A stretch of DNA of 64,000 bases, taken from Latrodectus hesperus (Eukaryota; Arthropoda; Arachnida; Araneae; Theridiidae). Location: positions 23,707,914 to 23,771,913 of the forward strand of contig JAJQOW010000014.1 of the NCBI GenBank assembly GCA_037975125.1. Direction: 5' to 3'. The position numbers were made by a program, and so were the translations under genes. Shown piece by piece: positions 1-10,787 of the stretch. The number at the start of each line of letters is the position of its first letter. Within the stretch, counting starts at the first letter, position 1. Below the pieces are notes generated by a model. That model was given only the letters and a program-made list of their open reading frames with translations. It did not search any database and was not told where the DNA came from.

Positions 1-60
1 ACCTCTTTCTTTTCAAAAATCTATGAATTGTATGTTTTATTAAACTCTTATTCTTTATAG

Positions 61-168
61 GATTCAGAAAAGTATGTTGAACAACTCTTAGAGCTATTTA
101 CAAAATTTAGCAAACTAGTCAAGGAAGCCTTCCATGATGATCCAAGGTTCCTAACATCAAGAGATAAG
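61..168 (+). CDS. CUL5: Cullin-5, first exon in window (internal exon)
   Basis: A 36-codon open segment follows a pyrimidine-rich acceptor ending in AG at 59-60 and ends at a GT donor (GTAACA, 169). It reads DSEKYVEQLLELF at the start and ends LTSRDK, matching the cullin-5 segment just before the cullin homology domain. Both borders are phase 0. The upstream exons, encoding the N-terminal cullin repeats that bind elongin C/SOCS-box adaptors, lie outside the window. The match to CUL5 rather than CUL1-4 is by recognition of the residues; the family role is as scaffold of a cullin-RING E3 ubiquitin ligase in cytoplasm and nucleus. Confidence 0.96.
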
Positions 169-639
169 GTAACATTCTCTATTTCTTAAAATTTTGAAAA
201 TTTGATATCTTTTTTCTTGTATTGAGAAAGAAATGATATGGAAATTAAACATTTTTGTTTGCTTGACTAACAGATCTTCTAATTTTACTGTGCAGTAATT
301 TTCATTATGGTTGGCAATAATTTATACACTCAATATATTTTTGTAAAATTATTCTTACTTAATGTAATGGCTTATACTGTAGATATTCATTTTTATAAAT
401 TCATGTGGACAAGTAAAGACTTAATAAAATAGAAAAATAATATATTAAATTATTGGAATCTAATTTGTTTTTTTTTTTTTTTTTTACAAAATTAGTTTTT
501 CTTTATAAATAAAATATTAGAAATGGTTGCTTAGAATACATTATAAGAAACACTTGCAGAATAAAATCATACTTATAAACACTGTCATTCCATTAATTGC
601 ACTTCACCATACAATCTTCTAAAGCTCAAACTATATATT
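169..639 (+). other. CUL5 intron 1, 5' part
   Basis: AT-rich intron sequence with a T run at about 468-485. No coding or repeat feature could be supported here. Confidence 0.8.
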
Positions 640-1000
640 TAAATTTTTGGAGTCAACCAACCATCTGATGCTTTGTAATCTTTTATGTTCAGCTTCTTAG
701 CAAAACAGTGGGATTTCTTTTTAATGATATTACCAACTACAGGAATATCCATTCTTCTCATATCTCTCAGCCAAGTGCGCAAAGCCTTTTCCAGTTTAAG
801 ATATTTTGCTTTTCTACAATATTTTTTAGAGGGAGGTTACTGTTTCCTTTTTCAGAGTTTTTAAAATTGTTGATAGGTTGTTCTTTACAATTCCATATTT
901 TTTTGAAATTTTTGTCTTATTTAATAATTTTCGTCTACTTTCAGATTTTTTTTTTCTCAATTTCAATTTGTTTCTTCAACTATGACAAATCAACAAAATC
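640..1000 (-). pseudogene. Pogo/Tigger-type transposase remnant (CENP-B-like HTH region)
   Basis: Read on the minus strand, the segment gives a CENP-B-type DNA-binding region. Around 920-860 it reads ISKKYGIVKNNLSTILK, the first helix-turn-helix. After a frame break, around 785-645, it reads LRTWLRDMRRMDIPV, then FAKKLNIKDYKASDGWL, typical of the second (Tc5/CENP-B) helix-turn-helix. Stops and a frameshift in the T/A runs show it is dead, and no DDE domain follows. The + strand open frame at 708-1034 is its antisense shadow. It lies in a CUL5 intron, antisense to the gene. Family assignment rests on the KASDGWL and KKYGI motifs; the subfamily is unknown. Confidence 0.7.
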
Positions 1001-2371
1001 GGCTCAATATCTTACAATGAACAAAAATTTATAAATTGAGTTGCCCAACGGAAATGAAATCAACGACAGAACAAGAGAACACAAATTTTAAATAGTTTTT
1101 CCCCCTTTTCTATGTCCCAATATATGAAGGGAGAGAAAAGAATTTTTTCCTCTTCTTTGTCTTCATATATATGAAACAGAAGTTTGAATTCAGTACCATA
1201 ATTCTTTCTCATCAAATGTCTGATATGTATGTGTCTTCAACTATTACTCCCACTATGTCGGAAATGCTTGCATGTGTCATTTCTTTATTCAAAAATGAAT
1301 CAAGTTCTCAGACATAATATAAAAAGAAATTAAATAAAAGGTTAAAAAAATATCAAATCACAAAAAATAAAAAAAAGAAAAGAAAACTATTTCCTTGCCT
1401 AAAAAGCTTATAAAAAGTAATTTTTAAAAATTTTAATTTGTAAATGGGTGCTAAAATTATCATTGTGTTTATGGTGTCAGGGTGGGGACTAGTCTCACAC
1501 TCTTAAAATGTGAGTGTTCGTAAATTAAAGGTTCATAAAAACAAGTGCCTGCTATAATTTGAAAAAATACTAATTTGATATAATACAAACACTAATACCA
1601 AGACATCTTTTTTCTTGTTTAATAAAATAGTTAAAGATTCTTTCTAATGACTCATGAAGATATATTAAATTAGATTCAATTGATAATTTTGTTTTATTAA
1701 TTTGCATGTGTAAAAGAACAAATATCTGTTAGATGTTGCAATACTAAAAGAGTTCATTAATGACATAAAAATTTTGCCGCTGCCTAATTAAAATTTTAGT
1801 AGTGCTTGGAAAATTAGCATGCTAATTTTTAATCCATACTCTAAATTTATATAGGAATGCTTGTAGTAGATCACTTTTTCACATTAGTTTTTGCTAAGTT
1901 TTGTCTTAGTGCCCATAAAAGTAATAGTAAGAATAATAATGATAAAAAGAAAAAAACTTTTCAGCAATCAACCAAAAACTGCTTGATTATTGTTGTTTCT
2001 TGTTAGTCTAGGAAGGATTTGAAATAAACCTTTAATGTTTTTTTGAAATAATAAGTGTTAATATAAATCAATAAAAAATATTTTGTTTAAATAAGAAACA
2101 TTCTGAAAATAAAATTTTTTATTATGAATCAAAGTATGTATGTGAAATCTGAAAATTGTACATTCTGCATTAGTCTTATTTCTGTTACATTTTTTAAATC
2201 ATTTGTTTATCAAAACACAAGATTTCTTTGCATGGATATTTTTTTCTTATTAATTTTCCTTTCAATTTATTTTTCAGGTATGATTTATAAAACTATAGGT
2301 AAAAAAAAGGGGAAATTATGTACCGTAATAATTTTTAAATGTTGGCTAATTGCAATGCTTTTTATACTTAG
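1001..2371 (+). other. CUL5 intron 1, 3' part
   Basis: AT-rich intron with poly-A and poly-T runs. An imperfect stem (CTCACA...TGTGAG, about 1494-1513) is visible. No gene is seen; the small open frame at 2124-2414 runs into exon 2 in a different frame from the cullin reading and is not supported. Confidence 0.75.
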
Positions 2372-2436
2372 GCTTTCAAACAAGTGGTCAATGATACTTC
2401 AGTATTTAAGTTAGATCTGCCTTCAAAGCAAAAAGG
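2372..2436 (+). CDS. CUL5: Cullin-5 exon 2 in window
   Basis: A 65-nt exon between acceptor TATACTTAG (ending 2371) and donor GTAAG (2437). It reads AFKQVVNDTSVFKLDLPSKQ then K and a split glycine codon, matching cullin-5 at the start of the cullin homology region. It ends in phase 2 (GG), and the missing base comes from the next exon at 6457. It follows exon 1 after a 2.2-kb intron. Confidence 0.95.
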
Positions 2437-3477
2437 GTAAGATTGTATATTTCTTAGTGTTTGTTATAAAGTAATAAAATTAGTTATTTAAATTCAGTTT
2501 TTTTACAAAATTATTTTTGATGTTTTAAAATGACAAACATCTTAAAGGTATAAATGTAAATTAAATTAGTTATTAAGAGAAGCAAATTAAATAAAAAAAG
2601 ACATGGTTGTAAAGGAAATTTTTTATAATGAAGAAACAAATGTTCAAAGCAATGAAATAATTATATTTTAATTGTATTTATTTGCAAAAAAATTTAATTG
2701 ATAAAAACTTATAGTTTAAGTTTTTTGAAATATCACTTTTTAATGAGCCTACAATTTCTAATCTTCATTGAAAGTTACATTGTCTTTCTCTAATAAGTTA
2801 TGTTTTAAAAGTTGAAAATAAAAATAATATTAGTAAAAATACTCATATATTAGTCTAAAATAAAAAAATCAAACATTTTAGAAACTTCGCTACAGTATAA
2901 CTTAATTTTCTACTATGTTGAATCACTTATAACAAGGTAAATATTTTTGTGCCATAATTTTTGATAATATAAATTTATAATTTTGACTTTTTACATTTTA
3001 AATCACTTGTTTATTTGTATTGTACCTCTAATTTACCAGTGATTTAAGTGGTAGAGGTTTTTAGTGTCTAGTTTTTAAAAACATTCATTAGTATGAAAGT
3101 GTTCATATACATTTCTTGCTGATAGTAAATAGGGAATAATTTATTAATTTCTGTCAAAATTATGTTTTAACAGAAATTAATAAGTGACTCAAAAATAAAG
3201 ATGCAAAAAATATTTTATTATTTCAGTGAAATTTAAACTTTCAAACACAATTGTATTTCTTCAAATATATATTACTTTCTATATATGTTGAACACTGTTT
3301 TTTTAACAAATTGAGGATCACAATACTCAGTATTAATAATATTTTCAATAGAGCATTGTAAATTGATAATGCAATAATCAATTTTATATTGAATTTTAAA
3401 TAAAGAAATAAAATGAGCAAAAACTTTAATTTTAGAAGCTTTATTTTAGTGAAATCTTTCATTTCTTTAGGAGGATC
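2437..3477 (+). other. CUL5 intron 2, unexplained 5' part
   Basis: AT-rich intron sequence up to the TA target site of the pogo-like element. There is an imperfect inverted repeat around 3130-3185 (TTATTAATTTCTGT / ACAGAAATTAATAA). No gene is seen. Confidence 0.7.
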
Positions 3478-3479
3478 TA

Positions 3480-5368
3480 CCATATTTATCTGAATCTAAT
3501 GCCCATGGTTTTTGGCCAAATGTAGTATTCAAAATTGGGGTGCGCATTAGATTTGAGAGCAAGGTCAGCAGTTAGCCGATGACATCAACCAAATTTAAAT
3601 TGTTACAATGGATTACTGTATTTCTCGACTACATTTACTGTTATATTTATCGCTGATTCATTATTGCATAGAGTATACTAACTGCAGAGTACGTAAAAAT
3701 GAAATGAAGTGCAAACCAAGAAAATGCCATATAACGTTACTTTAAAACGTAAATTAATTCTTTTTGCAGAAAAAATGGCAATAGAAAGGCAGATAAAGAG
3801 TTCAACATTGCTGAGAGCAATGTTTGCTTGTAGTGGCAACAGAAATTGGCACTGTTTGCAACTAAAGCTAGTAGAAAGAAATTCACTGGTCCTCGCAAAG
3901 GAAGACACCCTAAAATTGAAGAAAAAATATTGGAATTAGTACTTGAAAGGAGGAAGAATGGACAACCTGTGACTAGTGAGGCCATATGAAATAAAGCAAA
4001 AGAGGAGGCTGAAGTTCTTACTATACCGAAACAAGAGTTTAATGCTAGCCATGGCTGGTGGATTGGTTTATGAAGCGGATCTCTAAGACGCCGAACAACA
4101 ATATGCCAAAAGCTTTCTGCAGATTTTGAGGGAAAACTATTGGCATTTCAGCGGTACGTCATCACACTTCAGAAGGAAAAGAATTTTTTAATGGGGCAAA
4201 TTTGCAATGCTGACAAGACGCCAATTTGGTTTGATATGCCTTGTAACTACACCATTACAGAGAAGGGGACGCAGAAAGTTATCAACAGAACTTTGGGATG
4301 TGAAAAACAACGCGTCACAGTGATGTTGCCAATAACAGCAGATGGGTGCAAACTCCCGCCTTTCTTAATCTTCAAACGGAAAACATCCCCTAAAACCCCT
4401 AAGAATGAAAAGCTGTTCTTAGATGTTCTGATTCGAAACCAAAAGAATTGATGGATGACGGAATCATTAATGCTTGATTGACTCCGAAATGTATGGGAAC
4501 GCAGTTACGGTGGGCACTCCAATCCATCATCAATGCTTTGGACGTATTTCGTGGTCATCTCACCGGCGGCGTAAAAAAGAAGATGCACTGCTTAATCAGT
4601 GATCTTGTTAGCATTCCTGGAGGGGTTACGTCTGTGTTACAACCTTTGGACGTTAATATAAATAAACCTTTTAAGGAGTACGCTCAGGCGAAGTACGAAA
4701 AATGGTTTTGTGAGCCAAATCATGAATTGAACCTGACAGAAAAAATTAAGCGTGCTGCACCACACATTGTTGCACATTGGGTTTCTGCTGCCTGGAAAAG
4801 CATCGAAGCACTAGTGATAGTGAAATCTTTCAATAAATGCTGCTTTCAAATTCATTGAATGGCAATGAAGATGATGTTCTCTGGCAAGCTGAGGATGACG
4901 ATGATGATCAGGAAAGAAAAAATGAATTTACTTCTGATGAAGACAGCTGTGAGAAATCCAGTGATGAAAACATTAGTAAATAAGGACATTTACTATTAAT
5001 CTCTGATTGTAGAAACTCTTAGCTAGAAATGTTACAATTTATTTCATGTTCATATTTTAAGATAGGTACCGTATATACAGTAGAGGTAGTTAACAGTGAT
5101 TGTTTCACGTATCAATAGCCCACTAATAGGTTAATTCTATGTTCTGCTACTTTATGTATAAAACCAGTGTTATATAAAATATGGTATCTAAATTTAAATA
5201 AAATTATCATACCATTGCTTGATAGTTTATATACAAATCCATTGTTGTATAAAATAAGATTCAATAAATTTCTCATACCATTGATGCGCATTACATTCGC
5301 CGACAAACAATTTTTTTATTATTTAAAGTTTTATAATGGGGATGCGCGTTAAATTCGTATAAATATGG
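3480..5368 (+). mobile_element. Pogo/Tigger-like DNA transposon with intact ends
   Basis: The element starts CCATATTTATCTGAATCT (3480) and ends in its imperfect inverse (reverse complement CCATATTTATACGAATTT, ending 5368). Both sides carry a TA target duplication (3478-3479 and 5369-5370). Subterminal copies of a GCGCATTA motif lie inside both ends (3541-3556 and 5285-5296), and a final GCGCGTTA-type copy sits in the right TIR. The length of 1889 bp suits a Tigger/pogo element. It carries a broken transposase on the same strand and sits in CUL5 intron 2. TA duplication, TIR and CENP-B/DDE coding remnants together support Tc1/mariner superfamily, pogo branch. Confidence 0.88.
3724..4983 (+). 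pseudogene. Pogo/Tigger transposase, frameshifted
   Basis: The likely start ATG is at 3724 (MPYNVTLKRKLILFAEK, CENP-B N-type HTH). Conserved blocks continue through changing frames: IEEKILELVLERRKNGQPVT (about 3918-3975), then FQRYVITLQKEKNFLMGQICNADK, which holds the first catalytic Asp, then FRGHLTGGVKKKM preceded by the second Asp, and TSVLQPLDVNINKPFK with the third. An acidic Asp/Glu-rich tail ends at a stop at 4981-4983. At least one in-frame TGA (about 3988), a second break near 4070-4090 and frame shifts between 4450 and 4490 destroy the gene. The residue after the first Asp is changed (ADK where ADE is usual). It would have acted in the nucleus as a DD(D/E) transposase. Confidence 0.85.
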
Positions 5369-5370
5369 TA

Positions 5371-5950
5371 AGTTATTTTCTCTATGTGCAACTTTCAATA
5401 TCTTTAGAAATGTATAATTGTATAGAGGACATATCTTGTATAAATAAATAAAATTTATTCATTTTGATGTTTTCAACTCATACTTTAAAATATCTACTTA
5501 TACCCATATAGTGTATTTATGCTTAAAAACCCAGGTTTAAAATTTTTGTCTTCAGTTAATCAAATAATTCATAAATCCTCACAGAAGCAGAAATTTAAAG
5601 AAATTATTTTGATTTTTTAATGTAATGTTATTTTGAAGCATAATCCTCAAACCTTTAGATTTATGTGTGCACATGTAAAATAAATAAAATAATTATTGTA
5701 ATTTGTAACAATAAAATGATTATAAATTTGTATTTCAATGCTATTGTTAATGCTCATTTTCTTTGTTAGTTGTGCTGTATTCTTTGATTCTATGTTTAAA
5801 AATGTATATTTTCAATATATACAAGGGAAATTGGTTTAAAACTATTGAAATTGTATTAATAAAAATTTATTAATGTTAAGAAAAAAACAGTATATGTTAT
5901 AATTCTTTTTAAAAAAATCTAAAAAATAAATTTATTTCCCCCAAAAGTTT
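5371..5950 (+). other. CUL5 intron 2 between pogo element and SINE
   Basis: AT-rich intron sequence, no feature seen. Confidence 0.7.
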
Positions 5951-6126
5951 GCCAAGCTGGCAGCCGAATGGTTAGCGCTCTTGCCTTCAGTTCAACAGTT
6001 CGTGGGTTCGAAACCCACCTTGGGTATGGATGTTTGTAGTGGTTCGGAATCCACCTTAAACCGTAGGTCCCTGTCTAATTAGCCCTCGTGTGCAAAAAAT
6101 GACCGTTGAGCGACAAACAAACAAAC
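5951..6126 (+). mobile_element. tRNA-derived SINE, family A copy 1
   Basis: The head resembles a tRNA: an A-box-like segment (AGCCGAATGGTTAGCG, from 5962) and a B box (GGTTCGAAACC, 6005-6015). The body is shared with many copies in the window (GTAGTGGTTCGGAATCCA, then TCGTGTGCAAAAAATGACC), with a tail of ACAAACAAACAAA. The flanks share roughly AAAAGTT, a weak target duplication. The copy is nearly full length and lies in CUL5 intron 2. Transcription would be by RNA polymerase III if active. Confidence 0.85.
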
Positions 6127-6456
6127 CTCTAAAAGTTATGATTCAAATTTTGAATTCATATAATGCTAAATTATGAATTTATACTATGTATATTCATAGT
6201 TTTGTCCTATATAATATAACTGTGAACTTATATGTATAATGTGCTTATATTTTCTAATTTAATAATTAATTTAGAACAATTATTATTTTTTTCGTTTCAT
6301 TGTTAGGTTATTTATTATTTAAAATGAACATAATTTTAGAAGGTAAATAGATAACTAATATTTAACTTTTGAAATTTACTGCTTTAACTTCAACTAAGAG
6401 GTTTATACATATTTTACATAATTTTATTTCCTGAAGATACTTTTGATTTTCCTCAG
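6127..6456 (+). other. CUL5 intron 2, 3' end
   Basis: AT-rich intron ending in the acceptor TTTTCCTCAG at 6456. No other feature seen. Confidence 0.8.
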
Positions 6457-6589
6457 GGTGGGAAACAAAACTCAACCAGAATCCCGTTGTCCGGAACTTC
6501 TGGCTAATTACTGTGATATGTTATTACGAAAAACACCCCTCAGTAGAAAGCTCACTTCTGATGAAATAGAAACAAAATTAAAGGAAGTG
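6457..6589 (+). CDS. CUL5: Cullin-5 exon 3 in window
   Basis: A 133-nt exon. Its first base completes the glycine codon split at 2436; it then reads VGNKTQPESRCPELLANYCD and ends KLKEV at donor GTAAGT (6590). PELLANYCDMLLRKTPLS is the cullin-5 signature near the start of the cullin homology domain. It exits in phase 0. The + open frame starting at 6443 runs through the acceptor and past the donor and is not the real boundary. Confidence 0.96.
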
Positions 6590-7641
6590 GTAAGTTTGAG
6601 ATTTGCATTTCATTTTACATTTTTTTCTAAGTTTATATTATTTTTGCTTTTCTATATTGAATGTTTTTATTTGATAAATGCACTACCTTACTTTTTTAAG
6701 CATAAATCATATTTAGATTGCTGTATTTACATTTCAGTATAAATTATATAAAGGTACTAGGAAATAAAATGCTATTATCCAATTGAATAAGGTATTTAGT
6801 AATTCATTCTTTTTTATTGTAATGACATGCCAGATGCTTGAATAAAATGCATATAAATTTTATGTGAATATTTCTATATTTTTTACCCTCATCAGTTTTT
6901 TCATCAATAAATGATTTTTAAACAATGATATATTGAAATTTTAATTTTTATTATGGATGTAACTTAATTAATAATTTGTAATATTTTAGTCGCTTATGCA
7001 ACTAGTTAGTTTTTATTATTTTCTCAGTGTTCGCTTGTTATTCTTTCAAAAACTTCTTTCTGTCTGTTGTGAGAAACTACCATGCATATGATGTATTTAA
7101 AAGTGATCCTTATAACTAAGTCTTTAAGATGTTCTAAGTTCTGAAACATGAAAAATTATATTAATTACTTTTATTCATGTTCCTTTGAGTTTTGCTATTG
7201 GTGTGTTATATAAATAACTATTATAAATCTATGTATGTGCATTTAAGATATTTTAACAAAAAATTATTATTCATATTTGTATCGTTAAAATATTTTTTTA
7301 TTTCAAATTAATGCTTTTATTTAGTTCAATTAAATTTACTAAATGTAATGACACTAAGTATTATAAGATATATCCATGCTGTACAAATTTTATTAATCAA
7401 GTACAATAAATTAATTTTAGATTAGTTTAACAGGGTGACAAAACAAAATTTAGCCTTTTGTTTTTATTATTTGTTCGGTATATAAATTCATATTCTTTAA
7501 CCAAAAAATTTACCAAAAGGTTTTTTAATCTGATATATTGATAAGTTGCTCAAAAAGAAATATAAAATTAAGCTCTCAACTGTTATCTCCATGTATTTCC
7601 TGTGAAAACATGCTGTACTTCTATATTACTTATTCTTTCAG
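6590..7641 (+). other. CUL5 intron 3
   Basis: About 1 kb of AT-rich intron with no recognisable repeat or gene. The acceptor is TTATTCTTTCAG at 7641. Confidence 0.85.
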
Positions 7642-7773
7642 CTTTTAGTATTAAAATATGTACAAAATAAGGATGTTTTCATGAGGTATCACAAAGCCCA
7701 CCTGACAAGAAGACTCATTCTTGAATCTTCTGCTGACAGTGAGAAAGAAGAAAACATGGTGGAGTGGTTAAGG
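7642..7773 (+). CDS. CUL5: Cullin-5 exon 4 in window
   Basis: A 44-codon exon, phase 0 at both ends, reading LLVLKYVQNKDVFMRYHKAH, then LTRRLILESSADSEKEEN and MVEWLR, before donor GTATGT (7774). This is the four-helix/cullin homology segment leading to the alpha/beta region where RBX2 docks. KDVFMRYHKAHLTRRLI is typical of cullin-5. Confidence 0.97.
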
Positions 7774-8684
7774 GTATGTATGCAAAATAATTACATAATT
7801 TGTAATATTTTCTTCAAAAATGCATCTTGTGTTAAACTGTACCATAAAAATGCTATGCAAAATATTTTATTTTTTAATGGTTTATGTATGGAGTAGATTC
7901 ATATCAAATTTAAATCAGCACAGACAGGTAAGAGCAATCATTTTCATGTCTTGGAGCTCTTATATTGCTGACCAAATTATGTCAACTTCTAAACTATGTT
8001 TAGAAAAGTTTTATTAGAGGAAGAAATGCTATCACATTTTGTGAAAATTGCAGTACATAAATAAAAGTTTTTTTAAGATAAAACTTTTTTTTGCATTTGT
8101 ACTTTTGATAAAACTTTGATTTTAATAAATCACTTAAAAGTAACATTAGAAAAAAGAAAACATCAAAGAGAAAAAGAGGGAAACACATCTTCAAAATCAT
8201 TTATTTTTTTAAATTGGAATCAGCCAAACAGTTTTACTCAATTTTAGGCCTTATTTTAGCACCTTTAAGATTGTAGGTTCTCTCACTACTGATTTAAGAA
8301 AATGTTTTTAATATGCTATAATATTTTTATTAATGCTATCAGTCAAATTAAAATTAGAATAGTTGTCTTGATCTCAGATCTCATGTGATTTAAGTTTAAA
8401 TTTTTCCTTTAATATATGTCATTATTTTTTATCTTATGTAAAGTACATTAGTTTGTTTTGTTTTATTATGTTCCCTTAGTGTTCAATTTTCATGAATGTC
8501 TGTGCTATTTTTGTCAAGATTTAGACTACTTAACTTTGAAACCGGAATGATACAACTCAAGGTTTCCATAATTGGCTACAAAATAAGAAATATTTCTTAA
8601 AGTATACAATTATGTATCAGGTAGCCTATGAATTAATATTAATATTATTCTTATACTTGTTAAAATTTATTTTATTTTCTCTAG
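7774..8684 (+). other. CUL5 intron 4
   Basis: AT-rich intron, nothing recognisable. Acceptor TTTTCTCTAG at 8684. Confidence 0.85.
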
Positions 8685-8805
8685 GATGTTGGAATGCCTG
8701 CAGACTATGTCAATAAGTTGGCGAGGATGTTTCAAGACATTAAAGTGAGCGAAGATTTAAATCAGCATTTTAAAGATACTCATAGACATAAAGGCAGTTT
8801 GGCAG
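8685..8805 (+). CDS. CUL5: Cullin-5 exon 5 in window
   Basis: A 121-nt exon reading DVGMPADYVNKLARMFQDIK, then VSEDLNQHFKDTHRHKGSLA, ending in phase 1 (G) before donor GTAAGC (8806). The VGMPADYVNKLARMFQDIKV block is nearly invariant in cullin-5. The following THRHKGSLA stretch is more divergent, as the homologous loop is between species. The split codon completes as Asp with exon 6 at 13507, after a 4.7-kb intron. Confidence 0.97.
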
Positions 8806-8961
8806 GTAAGCTTATCGGACAAATATTGATTCAAGTTTGCATTCAAATTTCTTATTTTAATAAAACTTACTCTTACTTTATAAAAAATATAATAAATTAT
8901 TCTGTTATATTTTTGTGTTATAAACTGAACATTTAAGCAAGTGGAGCTCTCACTTCATATT

Positions 8962-10165
8962 TTAACCCTTTGCGGTTCAGTGTTCCAGATAATGGAACAC
9001 CAAACTTTAAATTGTTACCAAATCGTTGCGTTTTATGATAAATAGATGAAATTTGGCTTAAAATATTCTTTAAACCCTCTTTTTTTGATAAAAAAATGGC
9101 AGCACTACATAAGAAGATCAATAATTTTCAATTATAGCAGATTATTTAAATCCCTTTATTTTTAAAGAATATTTCTGAATTTTTTCCTTGTACAAAAGTA
9201 ATCGTTTGAAAAGAAATTTCTGTGTTATTTTGTTGCTTGTACCTTGAACTATTGATTTTATTTTACTTTAAATTTTTTACACATAAAGTATACGCAGAAT
9301 TATCTGATAAAACAAGGTGTTCCATCACCTGGAACACTGCGCTGCAACGGCACTTTTCCTTTACGGATTAGCCTTGAACTCAATGCTGAAGGGAACAGCT
9401 GTTTATTTGTTACTGTTTTTTTCTCTCTCTTAGGGTGGAATAAAATAATGTTGAGAGGAATATACAAGGAAGGATTACTTATGGATAATATTTCTGCACC
9501 CTTATTGGCCTCTTGAATTGGGAAACCTCAGTGTGGTATAGGATTATATCAGTTAGTTCGAATCCTCTCTAGTTAGAGAAGCATTATTTTTATGCTCTTG
9601 ATTTTTCTTTTCATGCTATTCGTTTTATAATATTGTGTGTATATATTTTTTGAATTTATATATTTTTAATTTACTTTTTGCAAATAAATTTTTAATTTCT
9701 AGTTAATTTTTTAAATTGTTAATTGCAAATGAATGGCACGTAGAGGTCTTAGTCCTTCTGAAAAAATAAAAATGCTTCAAAAATAGCCCTCTATTCGTGA
9801 ATCAGAACATGGATAGTGATGCAGAGAAATATGTTCCTAAGCCACTTGATCAGTCTCAGTCTGATAATATTGTGTCGAATGCCAGTGAAAATTATGGCGA
9901 TAATTTATCTCAACCAGGCTCCTCTATGCAGCCCCAAAACTTTACTTGGATAACTAGAAAAAATTGTACAGAATTATTTTTTTTTTATGGTGTAGAGTAG
10001 CAGGCCTTCTTGTGATGCACCCTGGACCACGCTAAGTCTGCTATGCAGGGGTAATGCTTTGTTTTTTCATTCATATGCAAAAATATTTACGTGTATATGG
10101 GCTTCACAGCAATGCTTGCTTTTTACGATCTTAGCGGTGCAGTGTTCTATGTCATGGAACACCCA
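8962..10165 (+). mobile_element. piggyBac-like element remnant
   Basis: It begins at a TTAA (8962-8965) followed by CCCTTTGCGGTTCAG, a piggyBac-style end. A palindromic motif, GTGTTCCA-N(4-5)-TGGAACAC, occurs three times: about 8979-9000, 9319-9339 and 10138-10161. The middle copy is in inverted context to the first (GGAACACTGCGCTGCAACGG is the inverse of the left-end sequence). A transposase N-terminus-like frame starts at ATG 9733 (MARRGLSPSEKIKMLQK then a stop), followed by an Asp/Ser-rich stretch in another frame (9797-10000). No matching right TTAA end was found, so the right limit is approximate. Confidence 0.55.
9733..10000 (+). pseudogene. Probable piggyBac-type transposase N-terminus, broken
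   Basis: From ATG 9733 it reads MARRGLSPSEKIKMLQK and hits TAG at 9784. The frame then shifts to a 67-codon stretch (9797-10000) rich in Ser, Asp and Asn (DSDAEKYVPKPLDQ, SENYGDNLSQPGSS). Acidic, low-complexity N-termini starting MxRRGL are common in piggyBac transposases, but the catalytic core is absent, so this is inference from the start motif and the TTAA end at 8962. Confidence 0.45.
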
Positions 10166-10698
10166 CAAAATCGAAATGGTATATGCAGTCTTTACAAAAT
10201 TTTCACTGTATACACATATAGGCCTAAATAGACAACCTACAAATTTTTTTGTTAATATTTCAACTTAAAAGAGTAGTGCGTCAGAAAGTGTTAGGTTGTT
10301 TGTAACCTGAAATAGTTTTAATAGAAATAATTTGTTAATGCATGTTTCTTTATTTTATAATTATGTTGTGAAAAATTGCCTTAATGCACTTTAAATAATT
10401 TGGGGGGGGGGAGAAATAAGAAAAACCATAAGTTTTTACATGTGTAATATGTAAGTGTTCAAGTCTTCAAATTCATTATTTTAAATGTTTTCATTATTTA
10501 TTTATTTATTTTTTGAGATTTTTAATTTTTATTTATGTTACTGTAGCCTTGTTTTAGTTATTTGTTATTATTTATATTAAAAAATAACCATAAGTAAAAA
10601 TTATATTTGTTATTTAATTTTATTTAAATCTTGAAACAAGCTGAATACACACAATAAAAAAGTAAAATATATAATTGAAATTGATACTAAACATATGG

Positions 10699-10702
<4 letters not shown>
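10166..10702 (+). other. CUL5 intron 5, AT-rich stretch
   Basis: No gene. A G run (10401-10410) and TTTA repeats (about 10493-10513) are the only structure. Confidence 0.7.

Positions 10703-10784
<82 letters not shown>
10703..10784. repeat. (AT)n microsatellite
   Basis: Forty-one uninterrupted AT units. The minus-strand open frame spanning it is an artefact of the repeat. Confidence 0.97.

Positions 10785-10787
<3 letters not shown>

Noticed and set aside
708..1034. 108-codon + strand open frame
   Set aside because: It is antisense to the CENP-B-type transposase remnant and is Phe/Ile-rich low complexity.
2124..2414. 96-codon open frame ending in CUL5 exon 2
   Set aside because: It overlaps the exon in a different frame from the conserved cullin reading.
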